Shown here: one piece after another, positions 1 through 9,560 of the stretch
Position numbering within the stretch: the first letter of the stretch is position 1
How the letters are laid out: the number at the start of each line of letters is the position of its first letter
DNA from: Flavobacteriales bacterium
GTDB lineage: Bacteria; Bacteroidota; Bacteroidia; Flavobacteriales_D; Crocinitomicaceae
Reading direction: 5' to 3'
Length of the DNA stretch: 64,000 nucleotides
Assembly: GCA_947475095.1 (NCBI GenBank)
Contig: CANJLG010000003.1
Coordinates: forward strand, 1 to 64,000
Made by a program: the position numbers and the translations under genes
Notes under the pieces: generated by a model
The model's input: the letters and a program-made list of their open reading frames with translations, nothing else
Databases searched by the model: none
What the model was told of the DNA's origin: nothing

Positions 1-1797
1 ACAGCTACAGCGTTATTTTTCGCCGTATCGTTATCGGCTCAAAAACAGCCAAAACTATTAACTTTTCAGGATTTATTATCTGCACCAACAGCAAAGGCTC
101 CAAAGCCAGAAAACACTGATAAAACCTTGGGAGTTACCCTTTGGTCTGACAATTTTTCTACTCCGACCAACTGGGTTTTAGACAATAGTGGCCAAACAGG
201 AATTGATTTTGGATGGAATATCAATAGTACCTCTGATGGTTGGTGGGCCGCCAATGGAATTGCCTCAACTGGTGGTGGAAATTATGCCGAATTGGTTAAT
301 GGAGATCCTACTGCAAGTCCAGCAACTCAAGCGCTTGGAGTTACTTATACCATGACGACAGCATCACCGATTGATATTGTTGCTTTAGGTGGGTCAAACC
401 AAGTGAGCATTCAATTTCAGCAGTATGGCGCACGTTTCAATGACCTACAGGAAGTTCAAATTAGCACAAATGGAACTACTTGGACGACTGTTTCCAATAA
501 TTTAAATGAGTCGGTTCTATCTGCATCAGGTGGAACGGCGTATGCCAACCCAACTAATAAAACGGTTAATTTAGCTCCGATTTTATCAACAAATCCTGCA
601 CCGATATGGATTCGCTTCAGCTGGACGACTAACTACCCATCACAAGCAACCAATGCTAATGTTTGGATTACTTATGGTTGGTATATTGACAACGTAAAAA
701 TATCAACTAACTCAACAAATGATTTAAGCGTAACGTCTGACTTTGTTGGATCAGCGGGTTTATTTTATACTCAAATCCCAACCACTCAAACGGCTCCTAT
801 TGATTTTGAAGTTGATTTATTTAATGGAGGGGTGAACACGCAGACCAATGTTCAGTACAACATCAACGTAAACGGTGGCGCTTTTACAGGATCTAGTCCC
901 TCTACAGCGATTGTATCTCTAGATACCATGACCCTAACAGTAGCTACACCATTTACGCCGGCGGCCTTGGGCGCTTACACCGTGGTTCACTCTATTACGG
1001 CAGATTCAACGGACGATATTCCTACGAATAACGTTGTAGGAAACACAGCATTTAGTGTTACCAATTATATTTATGCTCGTGACAACGGCACAGCAGCTGG
1101 TTCCACGTCAAATGGAACTGACGGTTTTGAAGTTGGTAATTTATTTGATATTGTTGCACCACAAACGTTAAAAGCGGTTGATGTGCGTTTATTGGGAGGA
1201 GCCAACGGAACAGTTGTTGGAACAGAAGTTTTCGTAAAAATTTACAGCATTGACGCCAATGGCGATTTTGTATTTGAATCTGAATCCGATCCAGTTATCG
1301 TAGTTGCGGGAGACCTTAACACCAACAGAACATTCGTGTTGAGCATGCCAGTGAACATGGTTGTTGGCACCTATTTAGCGGTGTGTGGCGCTTATTCTCA
1401 AGGTCTTAAAGTCGTTAATGCTGGAACAACCGATCCTCAAACGTCTTTCCTTTTAGATTTATTTGATAATACTTGGTATTACCAAACTGCTATTCCTTAT
1501 GTTCGCTTGAATTTTTCTCCAACCATTGGATTGGATGAAAACAGCGCGAATCTGAATAGTATGATATATCCTAACCCTGCCGATGGTATTTTAAACATTA
1601 AATTACAATCAGAGACACAAACAGCTGTTTCTGTTAGTATAATAGACAATACAGGCAAGGAAGTATTGTCTTCTAATACTGATTTTAACGGAATGGAAAC
1701 GATGTCTTTAAATATCGAAGATCTATCTGCAGGGATTTATTCTGTAAGATTAGCTAGCGAAACAGGTGTTGTTACGAAGAAGTTCGTAAAAAAATAA
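1..1797 (+). CDS. Secreted protein with T9SS type A sorting domain (5' truncated)
   Basis: The reading frame is open from the first base of the window, so the true start lies upstream; 598 residues are visible. The first residues (TATALFFAVSLSAQ) look like the end of a signal peptide with a cleavage site after a Ser-Ala pair. The body is rich in Thr, Asn, Gly and Ser, with beta-sandwich character and no catalytic motif that I recognise. The last ~80 residues form a Por-type sorting domain: YPNPADGILNI, then a Gly-Lys-Glu turn, then LSAGIYSVRL and a basic end KKFVKK. Known T9SS cargo of this kind cross the outer membrane and lose or anchor the C-terminal domain. The substrate or role is unknown. 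A strong intrinsic terminator follows 19 bases after the stop codon. Confidence 0.88.
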   Translation, partial: TATALFFAVSLSAQKQPKLLTFQDLLSAPTAKAPKPENTDKTLGVTLWSDNFSTPTNWVLDNSGQTGIDFGWNINSTSDGWWAANGIASTGGGNYAELVNGDPTASPATQALGVTYTMTTASPIDIVALGGSNQVSIQFQQYGARFNDLQEVQISTNGTTWTTVSNNLNESVLSASGGTAYANPTNKTVNLAPILSTNPAPIWIRFSWTTNYPSQATNANVWITYGWYIDNVKISTNSTNDLSVTSDFVGSAGLFYTQIPTTQTAPIDFEVDLFNGGVNTQTNVQYNINVNGGAFTGSSPSTAIVSLDTMTLTVATPFTPAALGAYTVVHSITADSTDDIPTNNVVGNTAFSVTNYIYARDNGTAAGSTSNGTDGFEVGNLFDIVAPQTLKAVDVRLLGGANGTVVGTEVFVKIYSIDANGDFVFESESDPVIVVAGDLNTNRTFVLSMPVNMVVGTYLAVCGAYSQGLKVVNAGTTDPQTSFLLDLFDNTWYYQTAIPYVRLNFSPTIGLDENSANLNSMIYPNPADGILNIKLQSETQTAVSVSIIDNTGKEVLSSNTDFNGMETMSLNIEDLSAGIYSVRLASETGVVTKKFVKK

Positions 1798-1815
1798 ATA
1801 AAGAAATCCAAGAGT

Positions 1816-1846
1816 AAGGCCGGTTAACCCCGGCCTTTTTTGTTTT
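1816..1846 (+). terminator. Intrinsic terminator after the T9SS cargo gene
   Basis: AAGGCCGG (1816-1823) pairs perfectly with CCGGCCTT (1830-1837) across a 6-base loop and is followed by a T tract interrupted by one G. It should end transcription of the first gene. The next gene starts only a few bases downstream, so it probably has its own weak promoter or relies on read-through. Confidence 0.9.
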
Positions 1847-1851
1847 ATAAA

Positions 1852-2286
1852 ATGGGCACATTTGAATTAGGATATTTAGGGCTATTTATCACCTGCTTTT
1901 TAGCAGCGACAATTATTCCAATATTATCTGAAGCATTCTTAATAGCCATGCTTTCTGCTGGATACGACCCAATCATTACTTTGTTTATAGCCACATCCGG
2001 AAACACCCTTGGAGGCTATTTAAATTATGGAATTGGCTATATAGGAAAACCCGAATGGTTAAAAAAGTTGCGTGTCAAACAAGAAGCGATAGATAAATGG
2101 AAGTTAAGCATTCAAAAATACGGATCCTTACTAGCCCTTCTTTCTTGGTTACCCGTTATTGGTGATGTCATAGGAGTGGCCTTAGGGTTTTTTAGGGCTA
2201 ATGTGCTTTGGACTTTTATATTTATGTTGATTGGAAAGTTTATCAGGTATTTATGTATAGTAATTTTTTATCTGTATGTTAACTAG
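1852..2286 (+). CDS. YqaA/DedA-family inner-membrane protein
   Basis: A 144-residue polytopic membrane protein of the SNARE-associated/VTT (DedA) superfamily, YqaA subgroup. Visible signatures are GNTLGGYLNYGIGYIG near residues 52-67 and the re-entrant-type motif SWLPVIGDVIGVALGFFR near residues 95-112. Members of the superfamily take part in lipid or membrane-potential homeostasis, and several act as lipid-carrier flippases or scramblases; the role of YqaA itself is not settled. The ATG at 1852 is preferred over an in-frame TTG at 1840 because the latter lies in the terminator T tract. The gene overlaps the next by 11 bases, so the two are probably co-translated. Confidence 0.8.
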   Translation: MGTFELGYLGLFITCFLAATIIPILSEAFLIAMLSAGYDPIITLFIATSGNTLGGYLNYGIGYIGKPEWLKKLRVKQEAIDKWKLSIQKYGSLLALLSWLPVIGDVIGVALGFFRANVLWTFIFMLIGKFIRYLCIVIFYLYVN

Positions 2287-3985
2287 TCAATTTTTGTTAA
2301 AGAGCGTTTTGTTTTTAAGTGTTTTGGCCTTTACACTATTTCAGGCTGCAATCATTGAGCCCTATGCCACGGGAGATGGAATAGAATACACATTAACGAC
2401 AGAAGCTTTTTATCGACACGGTTCCGCTTCTATTCGTGAAAGTGATGCGAGAGACTTTAAAACAGAATACATTCGACACAAGGCTTGGAGTGAAAATTAT
2501 AAAGCCGCGGCATTTGATACTATTCACGCCTTTTTAAAAAACTCAAAGGTACGTGAATACGGAGGGTTTTATAGAACAAAAAAGGATCAAAATTTCGGTT
2601 ATCATTTTTCTTTTTATTCCCTTATCAATACTCCTGCGAGATGGCTAACCACCATTTTAGATATTAATCCACAATACGCGTTTCAAATTACCAATTTTTT
2701 ACTATTAGGCCTAACTAGTTTTTTACTTCTTTTTTATTTTAAATTAGATACTTGGTATTCTATCAGCTTGGTTTTATTGGTAAATTTTTCTGCTGTATTT
2801 TATTATATAGCTTGGTCACATCCAGAAATAATGACGGTTGTTCTCGTACTTCTTTCCTTGTTATTTCAAAGGGAAAAGAAATATTTATGGTCGATTTTGT
2901 TAATTACCCTCGCTAGTTTACAAAATCAACCGCTATTAATTTTGTTAATTTGGCTAGTAATTTCTGCAGGGCATAAGGAAAAATGGAGAATAAAAAATTG
3001 GATTAGAATATCGTATCCAGCGTTTCTATTCTTTCTACCAAGCGCCTTTTATTTTTATTATTTCGGAACGACCAATCTGATAAAAGATGCCGGATATTTA
3101 GACGTTTCAAATGTTACATATACACGATTTTTAGGCTTTTTCATTGATTTAAACCAGGGTATGATCCTGAGTTTGAATGTACTTTTAGCCGTATATATAA
3201 TACTGCTTGTAAATCGTTATCGGAAGGTGTTCACCCATCAATTAAAATGGCGTCAAGACGACTTCCTACCACCTCTTATTCTACTATTAACCTTTATTGT
3301 TTGCATGATGAGCAATTGGAATCACGGAATGGCTATTGTGAATCGCTATGCAATTTGGATAGGGATTATAATTGTTTATCATAGTATTGAGTTACTAAGC
3401 ACATACGGATTAAGGTTAAAATCAAGTGTAATTTGTGTTGTTTTTGCTATACAATGTTTATTTATAAAGATTCACAATCCATATAATGACTTTGATTGGT
3501 GCAACCTCGGCCATTTGCCTTTTGCTAAATGGGCACTTATGAATTACCCTCATCTTTATAATCCAGACCCCCAAATTTTTATTGTAAGAACGAGTAAAAC
3601 ATTTGATTTTTCAATAAACAACTCCCCCGTGTTTTACATAAAGAAAGAAAATGGAAAAATTGAAGTGCTAAAAGTTGCGGTTCATGAAGATGGTTTAGCC
3701 ACTTTAATGACTTATGGTTTAACGTTAAATCAAATAAAGAATATAAAAAGCCATTCTTCTCCAATAGCCAATTGGTATTATATAAATGATATTCCCGTCC
3801 TGAAAAAAATTTCTTTGAATCAATTAAAGTCGATAGGTGCAAAAAAAGAAATTGACCGAATTAAAAAAGAAATTTACAATAGTCCTCAATGGATAATTGA
3901 AATAACAAAGAAAGCAAAGCATAAAAATATAAGTGTCGAGGAGCAAATAAATGCGGATGCTATTTATGTTTATCAGAATGAGTGA
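2276..3985 (+). CDS. Polytopic membrane protein, probable GT-C-type glycosyltransferase
   Basis: A 569-residue protein with an N-terminal membrane segment (residues ~7-27) directly followed by a periplasmic loop containing GDGIEY, then about nine more hydrophobic segments and a soluble C-terminal domain of about 150 residues. An acidic residue in the first periplasmic loop is the usual catalytic feature of GT-C enzymes, which use polyprenyl-phosphate sugars. I do not recognise a specific family. It overlaps the YqaA-like gene by 11 bases. It ends exactly where the convergent HAD phosphatase gene ends (3985/3986). With the UbiA, HAD and second GT-C-like gene on the other strand it suggests an envelope glycan pathway. 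Confidence 0.55.
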   Translation: MLTSQFLLKSVLFLSVLAFTLFQAAIIEPYATGDGIEYTLTTEAFYRHGSASIRESDARDFKTEYIRHKAWSENYKAAAFDTIHAFLKNSKVREYGGFYRTKKDQNFGYHFSFYSLINTPARWLTTILDINPQYAFQITNFLLLGLTSFLLLFYFKLDTWYSISLVLLVNFSAVFYYIAWSHPEIMTVVLVLLSLLFQREKKYLWSILLITLASLQNQPLLILLIWLVISAGHKEKWRIKNWIRISYPAFLFFLPSAFYFYYFGTTNLIKDAGYLDVSNVTYTRFLGFFIDLNQGMILSLNVLLAVYIILLVNRYRKVFTHQLKWRQDDFLPPLILLLTFIVCMMSNWNHGMAIVNRYAIWIGIIIVYHSIELLSTYGLRLKSSVICVVFAIQCLFIKIHNPYNDFDWCNLGHLPFAKWALMNYPHLYNPDPQIFIVRTSKTFDFSINNSPVFYIKKENGKIEVLKVAVHEDGLATLMTYGLTLNQIKNIKSHSSPIANWYYINDIPVLKKISLNQLKSIGAKKEIDRIKKEIYNSPQWIIEITKKAKHKNISVEEQINADAIYVYQNE

Positions 3986-4600
3986 TCACTTTTGAAGAAA
4001 AGGAACAATCTTCCCACTTTTGTCGACCCAATAGGCATTTTCAGCTATTTTCAAAAGCCCATCATCGTCTATATTATCACTATAAGCGGTTACAATTTCA
4101 AAATCGGGAAATGCCCGCCTGAGTCGATTTATTTTTTCTTCTCCTCGGCAGTTTATTGGCAGACTATACTTGTTATTTAAAACATTTAGCTCACTGCCAA
4201 TAACAGTGTCAACGCCTAATGATAAGCAGAAGGTTTTAATGAATAATTCAGGAGAAGCCGATACAACCACAATGTGGACACCTTCTTTTTTTAGCCGCGT
4301 AATTTCATCGATTAAATGGCCACGGACACGTTCCTTTTTTTTAGACCAAAACAAGGACGCTAACACATCTATTTGCGCAGCATTGTTGTTATTAAGAAAC
4401 TGAATAAATTTGGATTTAAATTGTGTGGTGGAGAGTAGTCCAAGCTGATATTGCATCCAGAAAACAAGTTGAATCATAAAATAATAGGCTGTAAAAGGAT
4501 TTTTCCGATAATAAAACCAGCAAAATTCTTTTGTCGTATCACCCTTATAAAGTGTTCCATCAAAGTCGAAAACGGCTAGTTTGGCTTTATTTGAGTCCAT
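3986..4600 (-). CDS. HAD-IB family phosphatase, partner of the UbiA prenyltransferase
   Basis: A 204-residue haloacid-dehalogenase-fold phosphatase. Motif I is DFDGT, with D12 and D14 as nucleophile and acid/base. Motif II is VVSAS (S114), the motif III lysine is probably K156 in GEEK, and motif IV is SDNIDDD with D175 and D179. The cap region around residues 20-90 is hydrophobic and may sit near the membrane. It overlaps the upstream prenyltransferase gene by 14 bases, so they are translationally coupled. HAD phosphatases next to UbiA genes are known. By analogy with decaprenyl-phosphoryl-ribose synthesis, this one may remove the 5'-phosphate from a polyprenyl-phosphoryl phosphopentose. The substrate is inferred, not shown. 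Confidence 0.8.
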   Translation of the reverse strand: MDSNKAKLAVFDFDGTLYKGDTTKEFCWFYYRKNPFTAYYFMIQLVFWMQYQLGLLSTTQFKSKFIQFLNNNNAAQIDVLASLFWSKKKERVRGHLIDEITRLKKEGVHIVVVSASPELFIKTFCLSLGVDTVIGSELNVLNNKYSLPINCRGEEKINRLRRAFPDFEIVTAYSDNIDDDGLLKIAENAYWVDKSGKIVPFLQK

Positions 4601-5471
4601 ATAGGATCAGATAGAGGTAAATAATCCAACAGATGATAGTAAGCTGGATAAATCGATCTTTGAAAAGTAAAACCGTGGGATCGCCTTCGCCCTCGTGACC
4701 TGCTGTTTCGCTAATTAAGATTAATCTTAAGATGCCAATGACGACGAAAAAAGTGCTGTAAATGAGGCGCTGGGTATTCAGAGCTGAGGTAACCTGTGGA
4801 TCCATAGAATACAAAAGATAAGCAGTGATAGTTATTGTTGCGGCCAAATAAACCAAGCCGTTTAAAAACCCAAGGGTATATTGTTTTAATACAGCCCGGT
4901 GGTTAGAAGCATCTGCTTGTAGCAAGTGCATTTCAGATTTACGCTTAACCACCACCAGAAGTAATGAAAGAAAAAAGGTAACCACTAAAATCCAATTTGA
5001 AGGAGCGACACTAATAGCAAAACAGCCGGCCAAAACCCTCAACACAAAATTAGTAGAAACGACCAATAATTCCACTAAAACAACCGTCTTTAGGTAAAGG
5101 GAATAGGCGAGGTTTAGCGCTAAATACGTCAGAACGGTGGTGCCGAACCAATAGGGCATTTGGCTGGCAAAATGTAGAGCAACCGCGCCACAAAGACACG
5201 CCAAGCCCAATATTAGCGCTTTGCTTTTGGAGATTGCCCCACTAGCGATAGGTCTTGATTTTTTTCGGGGGTGAAGTGCGTCTGCATTAGCGTCCAACAC
5301 ATCATTAATGATGTAAATAAAGGAACTTGCGAGGCAAAAAATAAGAACACCGTGCAGCGCATATAAAATGGTGTGTGTTTCGGTTAATTTTAACGAAAAA
5401 ATAAGGGGTAAGAGTAAGAATCCGTTTTTCACCCAACTTTTTATTCGAATCAATTCAAAATACTTTTTCAT
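4587..5471 (-). CDS. UbiA-family prenyltransferase, DPPR-synthase-like
   Basis: A 294-residue integral membrane prenyltransferase with eight to nine predicted helices. The first Asp-rich motif is NDxxDxxxD at residues 56-64, followed by HPRKKSRPIASG (67-78). This signature is typical of decaprenyl-phosphate phosphoribosyltransferase (the mycobacterial Rv3806c type) rather than UbiA, MenA or heme O synthases. It would move 5-phosphoribose from PRPP onto a polyprenyl phosphate. The ATG at 5471 overlaps the upstream stop codon as ATGA; an in-frame TTG at 5492 is therefore unlikely to be the start. Neighbours are a HAD phosphatase and GT-C-like proteins, which fits a lipid-linked pentose pathway. 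Confidence 0.8.
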   Translation of the reverse strand: MKKYFELIRIKSWVKNGFLLLPLIFSLKLTETHTILYALHGVLIFCLASSFIYIINDVLDANADALHPRKKSRPIASGAISKSKALILGLACLCGAVALHFASQMPYWFGTTVLTYLALNLAYSLYLKTVVLVELLVVSTNFVLRVLAGCFAISVAPSNWILVVTFFLSLLLVVVKRKSEMHLLQADASNHRAVLKQYTLGFLNGLVYLAATITITAYLLYSMDPQVTSALNTQRLIYSTFFVVIGILRLILISETAGHEGEGDPTVLLFKDRFIQLTIICWIIYLYLILYGLK

Positions 5472-7129
5472 TCTACAAAGGTATAAAGCCAACCCGAAAC
5501 ATCGTCACCCTTAAAACTTTTAAGCGTGTCTTGCGGCGTTGATGGGCTAGCGAGTTTGAGTAATCCCCTTTCTTCTAGTTTAACACCAAAAGATTTCATC
5601 CAACCTTTCTTAAGGTGATATGGCTTGTTTTTCAAAGCCGCAAAACTCTTATTCAATAGAGCGGTCTTCTCTACATTCCATTGAAAGTATTGTATGTGCG
5701 CAAACATAAAACTGACAGAAAATCCCACCAAAATCAACTGTCCGTAAAATTTAACTAACCAATATTTACTAAGTAAAACAGGGATAATCACTAATAAGTA
5801 AATATAAAGTAGTTGCGGTACATAACGATAATTCCACAATTCCGGCTGAATCACGCAAGATGTAACTAGTCCAAAAAACAAGACGTAAATCCAGGATTTC
5901 CTATAAAAAAGGAAGGAAAGTAAAAATAATGGCAACAATAAAACCAACAATTCGGCTTGTAAAGGACCCATAGCGCTCATTTCTACAGGTTGATGATTCC
6001 GATAATATGGAAGGCTCGCTTTAACGACATTACTCGTAAATAATTCTTTGGGAATTGAGGGGTGTGTTTTTGGTGCTGTATAATTGGGTAAAGCAAAACT
6101 TGCTAAATAAAATTTTTCAAAACGATTCTTCCCAAAAAAGTTTTTAGGATATTGTGATGCCGCAATTTCTTTCCCTTCATTATTTTTCCCCATAATGGGA
6201 TAAAAAGGGTGCCCTTTATGAAGCATGTTTGTTCCATACGTGCAATAGCCAAAAATAAAGATGGCCGCCGTCATGACCACGGAGAGTTTAAGCACCATTT
6301 TTAAGACGCTTCCTCGATCTTTCCAAAGCACCCAAGAAACTGCAAAAAACAAAAATACCAGGGAATAAATAAGTCCTGTAAACTTTATATTAGCAAGGTA
6401 GATCAAACAAAGGCCTAACAATACTAAAGGCACTTTTTTTTCAAAATTAGTAATCCAATCACAGATAAAATAAAGCGTCAGCAAAGAAAAAACAGCCAGC
6501 TGCCCATCAACATAAAAACTGAGCGATTGTCCTACTACAGCGGGCGAAAAAGCGATTACAAACGAGAGTAAGCTTGCGCTAACGAGTGATAAGGAGAACC
6601 ATCGTAGCGTGAAATGAAGAGAAAGAAAAAAAGAAGCCGCTAACAAAATTAATTGGTAAAACTTCGCATATTCTATTGCTCCTGTTGTTGCATAAACGCA
6701 GGCGCTAACAGTCCAGGGGGCTTTAGGGTAGCAATTGATATAATTTGCATTTTTTCCAGAGGCAATTTCATCTAAAATCGGATGGTCGTAAAAAGGATTC
6801 CAACCATTTTTTAACAAAATAATGGCGTCTTGATGGTACCATTGACCATCAAAAGAAAAATCATAAAAGTGCCCACTAAAAGCAAACAAGAAGCCAGAAA
6901 GCCCCGCTACGAAAACCAAAATTCCCCAAAAGGTTTGTTTTGTATATCCTTCCGAATGTAATAGAAGGTAAAAAATAAGTGCGGCAATGAAGAGCGATAG
7001 CGGGAAGAGAAATGCATTTATATCAAATCCAAGGATCAACCACAAAGTAGCAATACTAAAAAGAGTAACTGGAAAAAGAAACAAAAGGAGCCCTATTCCG
7101 TACGTAATGCGTTGAACCTTATTTTTCAT
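5468..7129 (-). CDS. Polytopic membrane protein, probable GT-C-type glycosyltransferase
   Basis: A 553-residue protein with about eleven hydrophobic segments. After the third segment comes a periplasmic loop with FDGQWYHQDAI and GWNPFYDHP, where the Asp and the aromatic residues resemble the acceptor/donor loop of GT-C enzymes. The C-terminal ~80 residues are soluble. It is the first gene of a minus-strand operon with the UbiA-like and HAD genes, joined by ATGA overlaps. No close family is recognised. It is probably a glycosyltransferase that uses a polyprenyl-phosphate sugar, but it could also be a Wzy-like polymerase. Confidence 0.55.
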   Translation of the reverse strand: MKNKVQRITYGIGLLLFLFPVTLFSIATLWLILGFDINAFLFPLSLFIAALIFYLLLHSEGYTKQTFWGILVFVAGLSGFLFAFSGHFYDFSFDGQWYHQDAIILLKNGWNPFYDHPILDEIASGKNANYINCYPKAPWTVSACVYATTGAIEYAKFYQLILLAASFFLSLHFTLRWFSLSLVSASLLSFVIAFSPAVVGQSLSFYVDGQLAVFSLLTLYFICDWITNFEKKVPLVLLGLCLIYLANIKFTGLIYSLVFLFFAVSWVLWKDRGSVLKMVLKLSVVMTAAIFIFGYCTYGTNMLHKGHPFYPIMGKNNEGKEIAASQYPKNFFGKNRFEKFYLASFALPNYTAPKTHPSIPKELFTSNVVKASLPYYRNHQPVEMSAMGPLQAELLVLLLPLFLLSFLFYRKSWIYVLFFGLVTSCVIQPELWNYRYVPQLLYIYLLVIIPVLLSKYWLVKFYGQLILVGFSVSFMFAHIQYFQWNVEKTALLNKSFAALKNKPYHLKKGWMKSFGVKLEERGLLKLASPSTPQDTLKSFKGDDVSGWLYTFVE

Positions 7130-7179
7130 TTAATAAAATGGAAAGTTAAAGTTAATTAGTTTTATAGAGTTGTTCACAT

Positions 7180-7187
7180 TATTTTTG
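7180..7187 (+). promoter_or_regulatory. Candidate -7 promoter element before porZ
   Basis: TATTTTTG matches the Bacteroidota -7 consensus TAnnTTTG and lies 37 bases before the porZ start. It sits inside an inverted repeat, TTCACA (7173-7178) and TGTGAA (7186-7191). A clear -33 TTTG at the expected distance is not seen. Confidence 0.4.
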
Positions 7188-7223
7188 TGAAAGCAAAATG
7201 AATATATTTAAAGGGGTTACGTT

Positions 7224-9560
7224 ATGATTCACTTGAAAAAAATTAATTTTTTCGCGTTTTTCCTATTTACAGCTTATTCATTTCAAGCTCAAATAGGCAT
7301 GGGAACCTGGCGACTTCATGTGGCAACAGGAAAAGCAATTGATGTTGCAAATTCAGACCAATACATTTTCACAGCCTATGAAAATGGCATCTTACGCTAT
7401 GATTTCGACACAAAAGAAAAAAAAATATACACGCAAGTACAAGGTTTATCCGATATAGAAATAAGCAGTATATTATTTGATAGCCTTCAAAATGCCCTCT
7501 ATGTTGGATATAAAAATGGAAACATCGATAAAATTACTCCAACACAAACGATAAATATCTCCGCCTTGGCACAAGCGTCAATTCCGGGCTCGAAAAAAAT
7601 CAATAAATTTTATAGAGATGAGCAGTATCTTTATGCCGCAACAGACTTTTCCATTCTTCAAATAGATCCAATTAAAGACGAGATAAAAGAAACTTTTTAT
7701 CCCACAAATAGCCAGGCACCAATCCTTGACCTCACGGTTATAGGGGATGTTATTTATGCACTTACAAGTGGCAAACTTCTCTATGCTGAAAAAACAAATC
7801 CGCTAATCCCTAATCAATCTGCATGGACACTAGACAATCGTTTGGCTACTCTCTTTGAAAATTCGTATGCGGGAGTTGAAAACGTTAACAACCAACTTTT
7901 TGTATTATTAAAGACAGATGCCTATGGATCAGACTCTGTTTATCGCCTAACTCAAACAGGACGAGAACTAGTAACAAATTACCCCTTTAGCCTCGAGATT
8001 AACAATATCACCACGCACAATGGAATGATCGATGTGCTCGCTGACGGAACAACCCTAAGTTACACGAATGATTTACAGCTTTCTGAATCAGTATTAAGTT
8101 TTTATTTAGGTATTTGGTATAAGCCTCTTCAAATGTGCTTTGCTAACAATAATAAATGGATTGCCGATGAAACGAGCGGACTTCTTAGAATAATAGAAGA
8201 TTATTCCTATGAGCAAATTAGTTATCCTGGTCCACGTAAAAATGATTTTTATGCTATGGATTGGCAAAAGGGCAAGCTCGCAATGGCAAGTGGACGATTG
8301 GAATTTAAAAGCCCAGGGTTTTTAAGAAATGGACTGTATACTTTTGAAGACGAAGCATGGGATTATTCTGCTCCCGAAAACACGGATGAATGGGACAGCA
8401 TTGACATTCATGATTTTATAGATGTTTCTGTTAACCCAACGAATAAAGATGAAATAGCGACTTCTACTTATTCTGCTTTTCCCGTTTCGGTCGTTAATAA
8501 AAAACTAGGGACATGTCAAGTATACGACAACACCAATTCTACTGTGCAGCTTAGTTTAGCTGGAAATGGTTGGGCATTGGCATCTGATGTTAGTTATGAC
8601 GAAACAGGAAATTTATGGGTGCTAAATGGTCTTACTAATCGTCCCTTGAGTGTTTTGGATAAAAATGGAATTTGGTATCCTTTTGATTGCGGCGTAAACG
8701 CGCGAAACAAATACACGACAAAAATGGTTGTTGATTACAAAAACAATATTTGGATGGCGACTGAGTCTGCAGGGCTGTTCGGGTATAATTACAATAAAAC
8801 GTTGTCTAATGCCTCAGATGACAAGGTGGTTAATATTTCATCAGCCGAGCTGAATAGTATTGATATAAATACTTCCAATATTACTGCCATTGCGGTTGAT
8901 TTTGACAACGAAATATGGATAGGTACCGATGCTGGATTTGCCGTTTTGTATAATGCAGAAGGGGCTTTTGATGCGACGGCAGGCGAAATAAACCCGCAAC
9001 GCATTAAAGTTAATTTCGAAGGAAATGTTGAATACGTTTTGGGAAGTACCCACATAACAGATATCGAAGTGGATGGAGGAAACAGGAAATGGATTGCCAC
9101 GGCATCTGCGGGAATTTTATTACTTTCTGCTGATGGATCAGAAATTCTAGAGCAATTTACTAAAGATAATTCGCCCTTGATTTCCGATAATATTTATGAC
9201 TTAAAAATTGATCATAATACCGGCGAATTATTTATTATTACGGATTTAGGATTAGTATCCTATCGTGCCAACGCCACTTATGAAGACCCCGAATATAGCA
9301 ATGTAATTGTTTTTCCTAATCCTGTTCGTCCAAATTATGAGGGACTTGTAACAATTCAAGGCATTCGTTACGATTCCGACGTTAAAGTAACCGACATCTC
9401 TGGTAATTTGGTTTTTAAAACAACATCCAACGGGGGAACAGCCACCTGGAACGGTCGGACGCTTGATGGAAACAAAGCTAGCTCGGGCGTTTATCTTATC
9501 TGGACAGCCACCAATCAAGGAAGCAGTAGAAAAGTTGGAAAAGTGGTTCTTATTAATTGA
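7224..9560 (+). CDS. porZ: Type IX secretion component PorZ
   Basis: A 778-residue protein, nearly the length of the Porphyromonas gingivalis PorZ (776). It begins with a signal peptide ending near residue 22, then the typical GTWRLH start of the mature protein. Two beta-propeller-like domains built from two-component-regulator-propeller repeats follow; examples are GLSDIEISSILFD, NNIWMATESAGLFGY and DNEIWIGTDAGFAVL. The last ~85 residues are a C-terminal domain of the T9SS type with FPNPVRP, then ASSGVYLIW. PorZ is a surface component of the T9SS attachment complex that brings anionic LPS to the sortase PorU. The gene stands alone between divergent glycan genes and a thiol-redox gene. Confidence 0.85.
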   Translation: MIHLKKINFFAFFLFTAYSFQAQIGMGTWRLHVATGKAIDVANSDQYIFTAYENGILRYDFDTKEKKIYTQVQGLSDIEISSILFDSLQNALYVGYKNGNIDKITPTQTINISALAQASIPGSKKINKFYRDEQYLYAATDFSILQIDPIKDEIKETFYPTNSQAPILDLTVIGDVIYALTSGKLLYAEKTNPLIPNQSAWTLDNRLATLFENSYAGVENVNNQLFVLLKTDAYGSDSVYRLTQTGRELVTNYPFSLEINNITTHNGMIDVLADGTTLSYTNDLQLSESVLSFYLGIWYKPLQMCFANNNKWIADETSGLLRIIEDYSYEQISYPGPRKNDFYAMDWQKGKLAMASGRLEFKSPGFLRNGLYTFEDEAWDYSAPENTDEWDSIDIHDFIDVSVNPTNKDEIATSTYSAFPVSVVNKKLGTCQVYDNTNSTVQLSLAGNGWALASDVSYDETGNLWVLNGLTNRPLSVLDKNGIWYPFDCGVNARNKYTTKMVVDYKNNIWMATESAGLFGYNYNKTLSNASDDKVVNISSAELNSIDINTSNITAIAVDFDNEIWIGTDAGFAVLYNAEGAFDATAGEINPQRIKVNFEGNVEYVLGSTHITDIEVDGGNRKWIATASAGILLLSADGSEILEQFTKDNSPLISDNIYDLKIDHNTGELFIITDLGLVSYRANATYEDPEYSNVIVFPNPVRPNYEGLVTIQGIRYDSDVKVTDISGNLVFKTTSNGGTATWNGRTLDGNKASSGVYLIWTATNQGSSRKVGKVVLIN

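Noticed and set aside
127-1797. T9SS gene starting at TTG 127
   Set aside because: The frame is open from base 1 and encodes the end of a signal peptide upstream of this codon.
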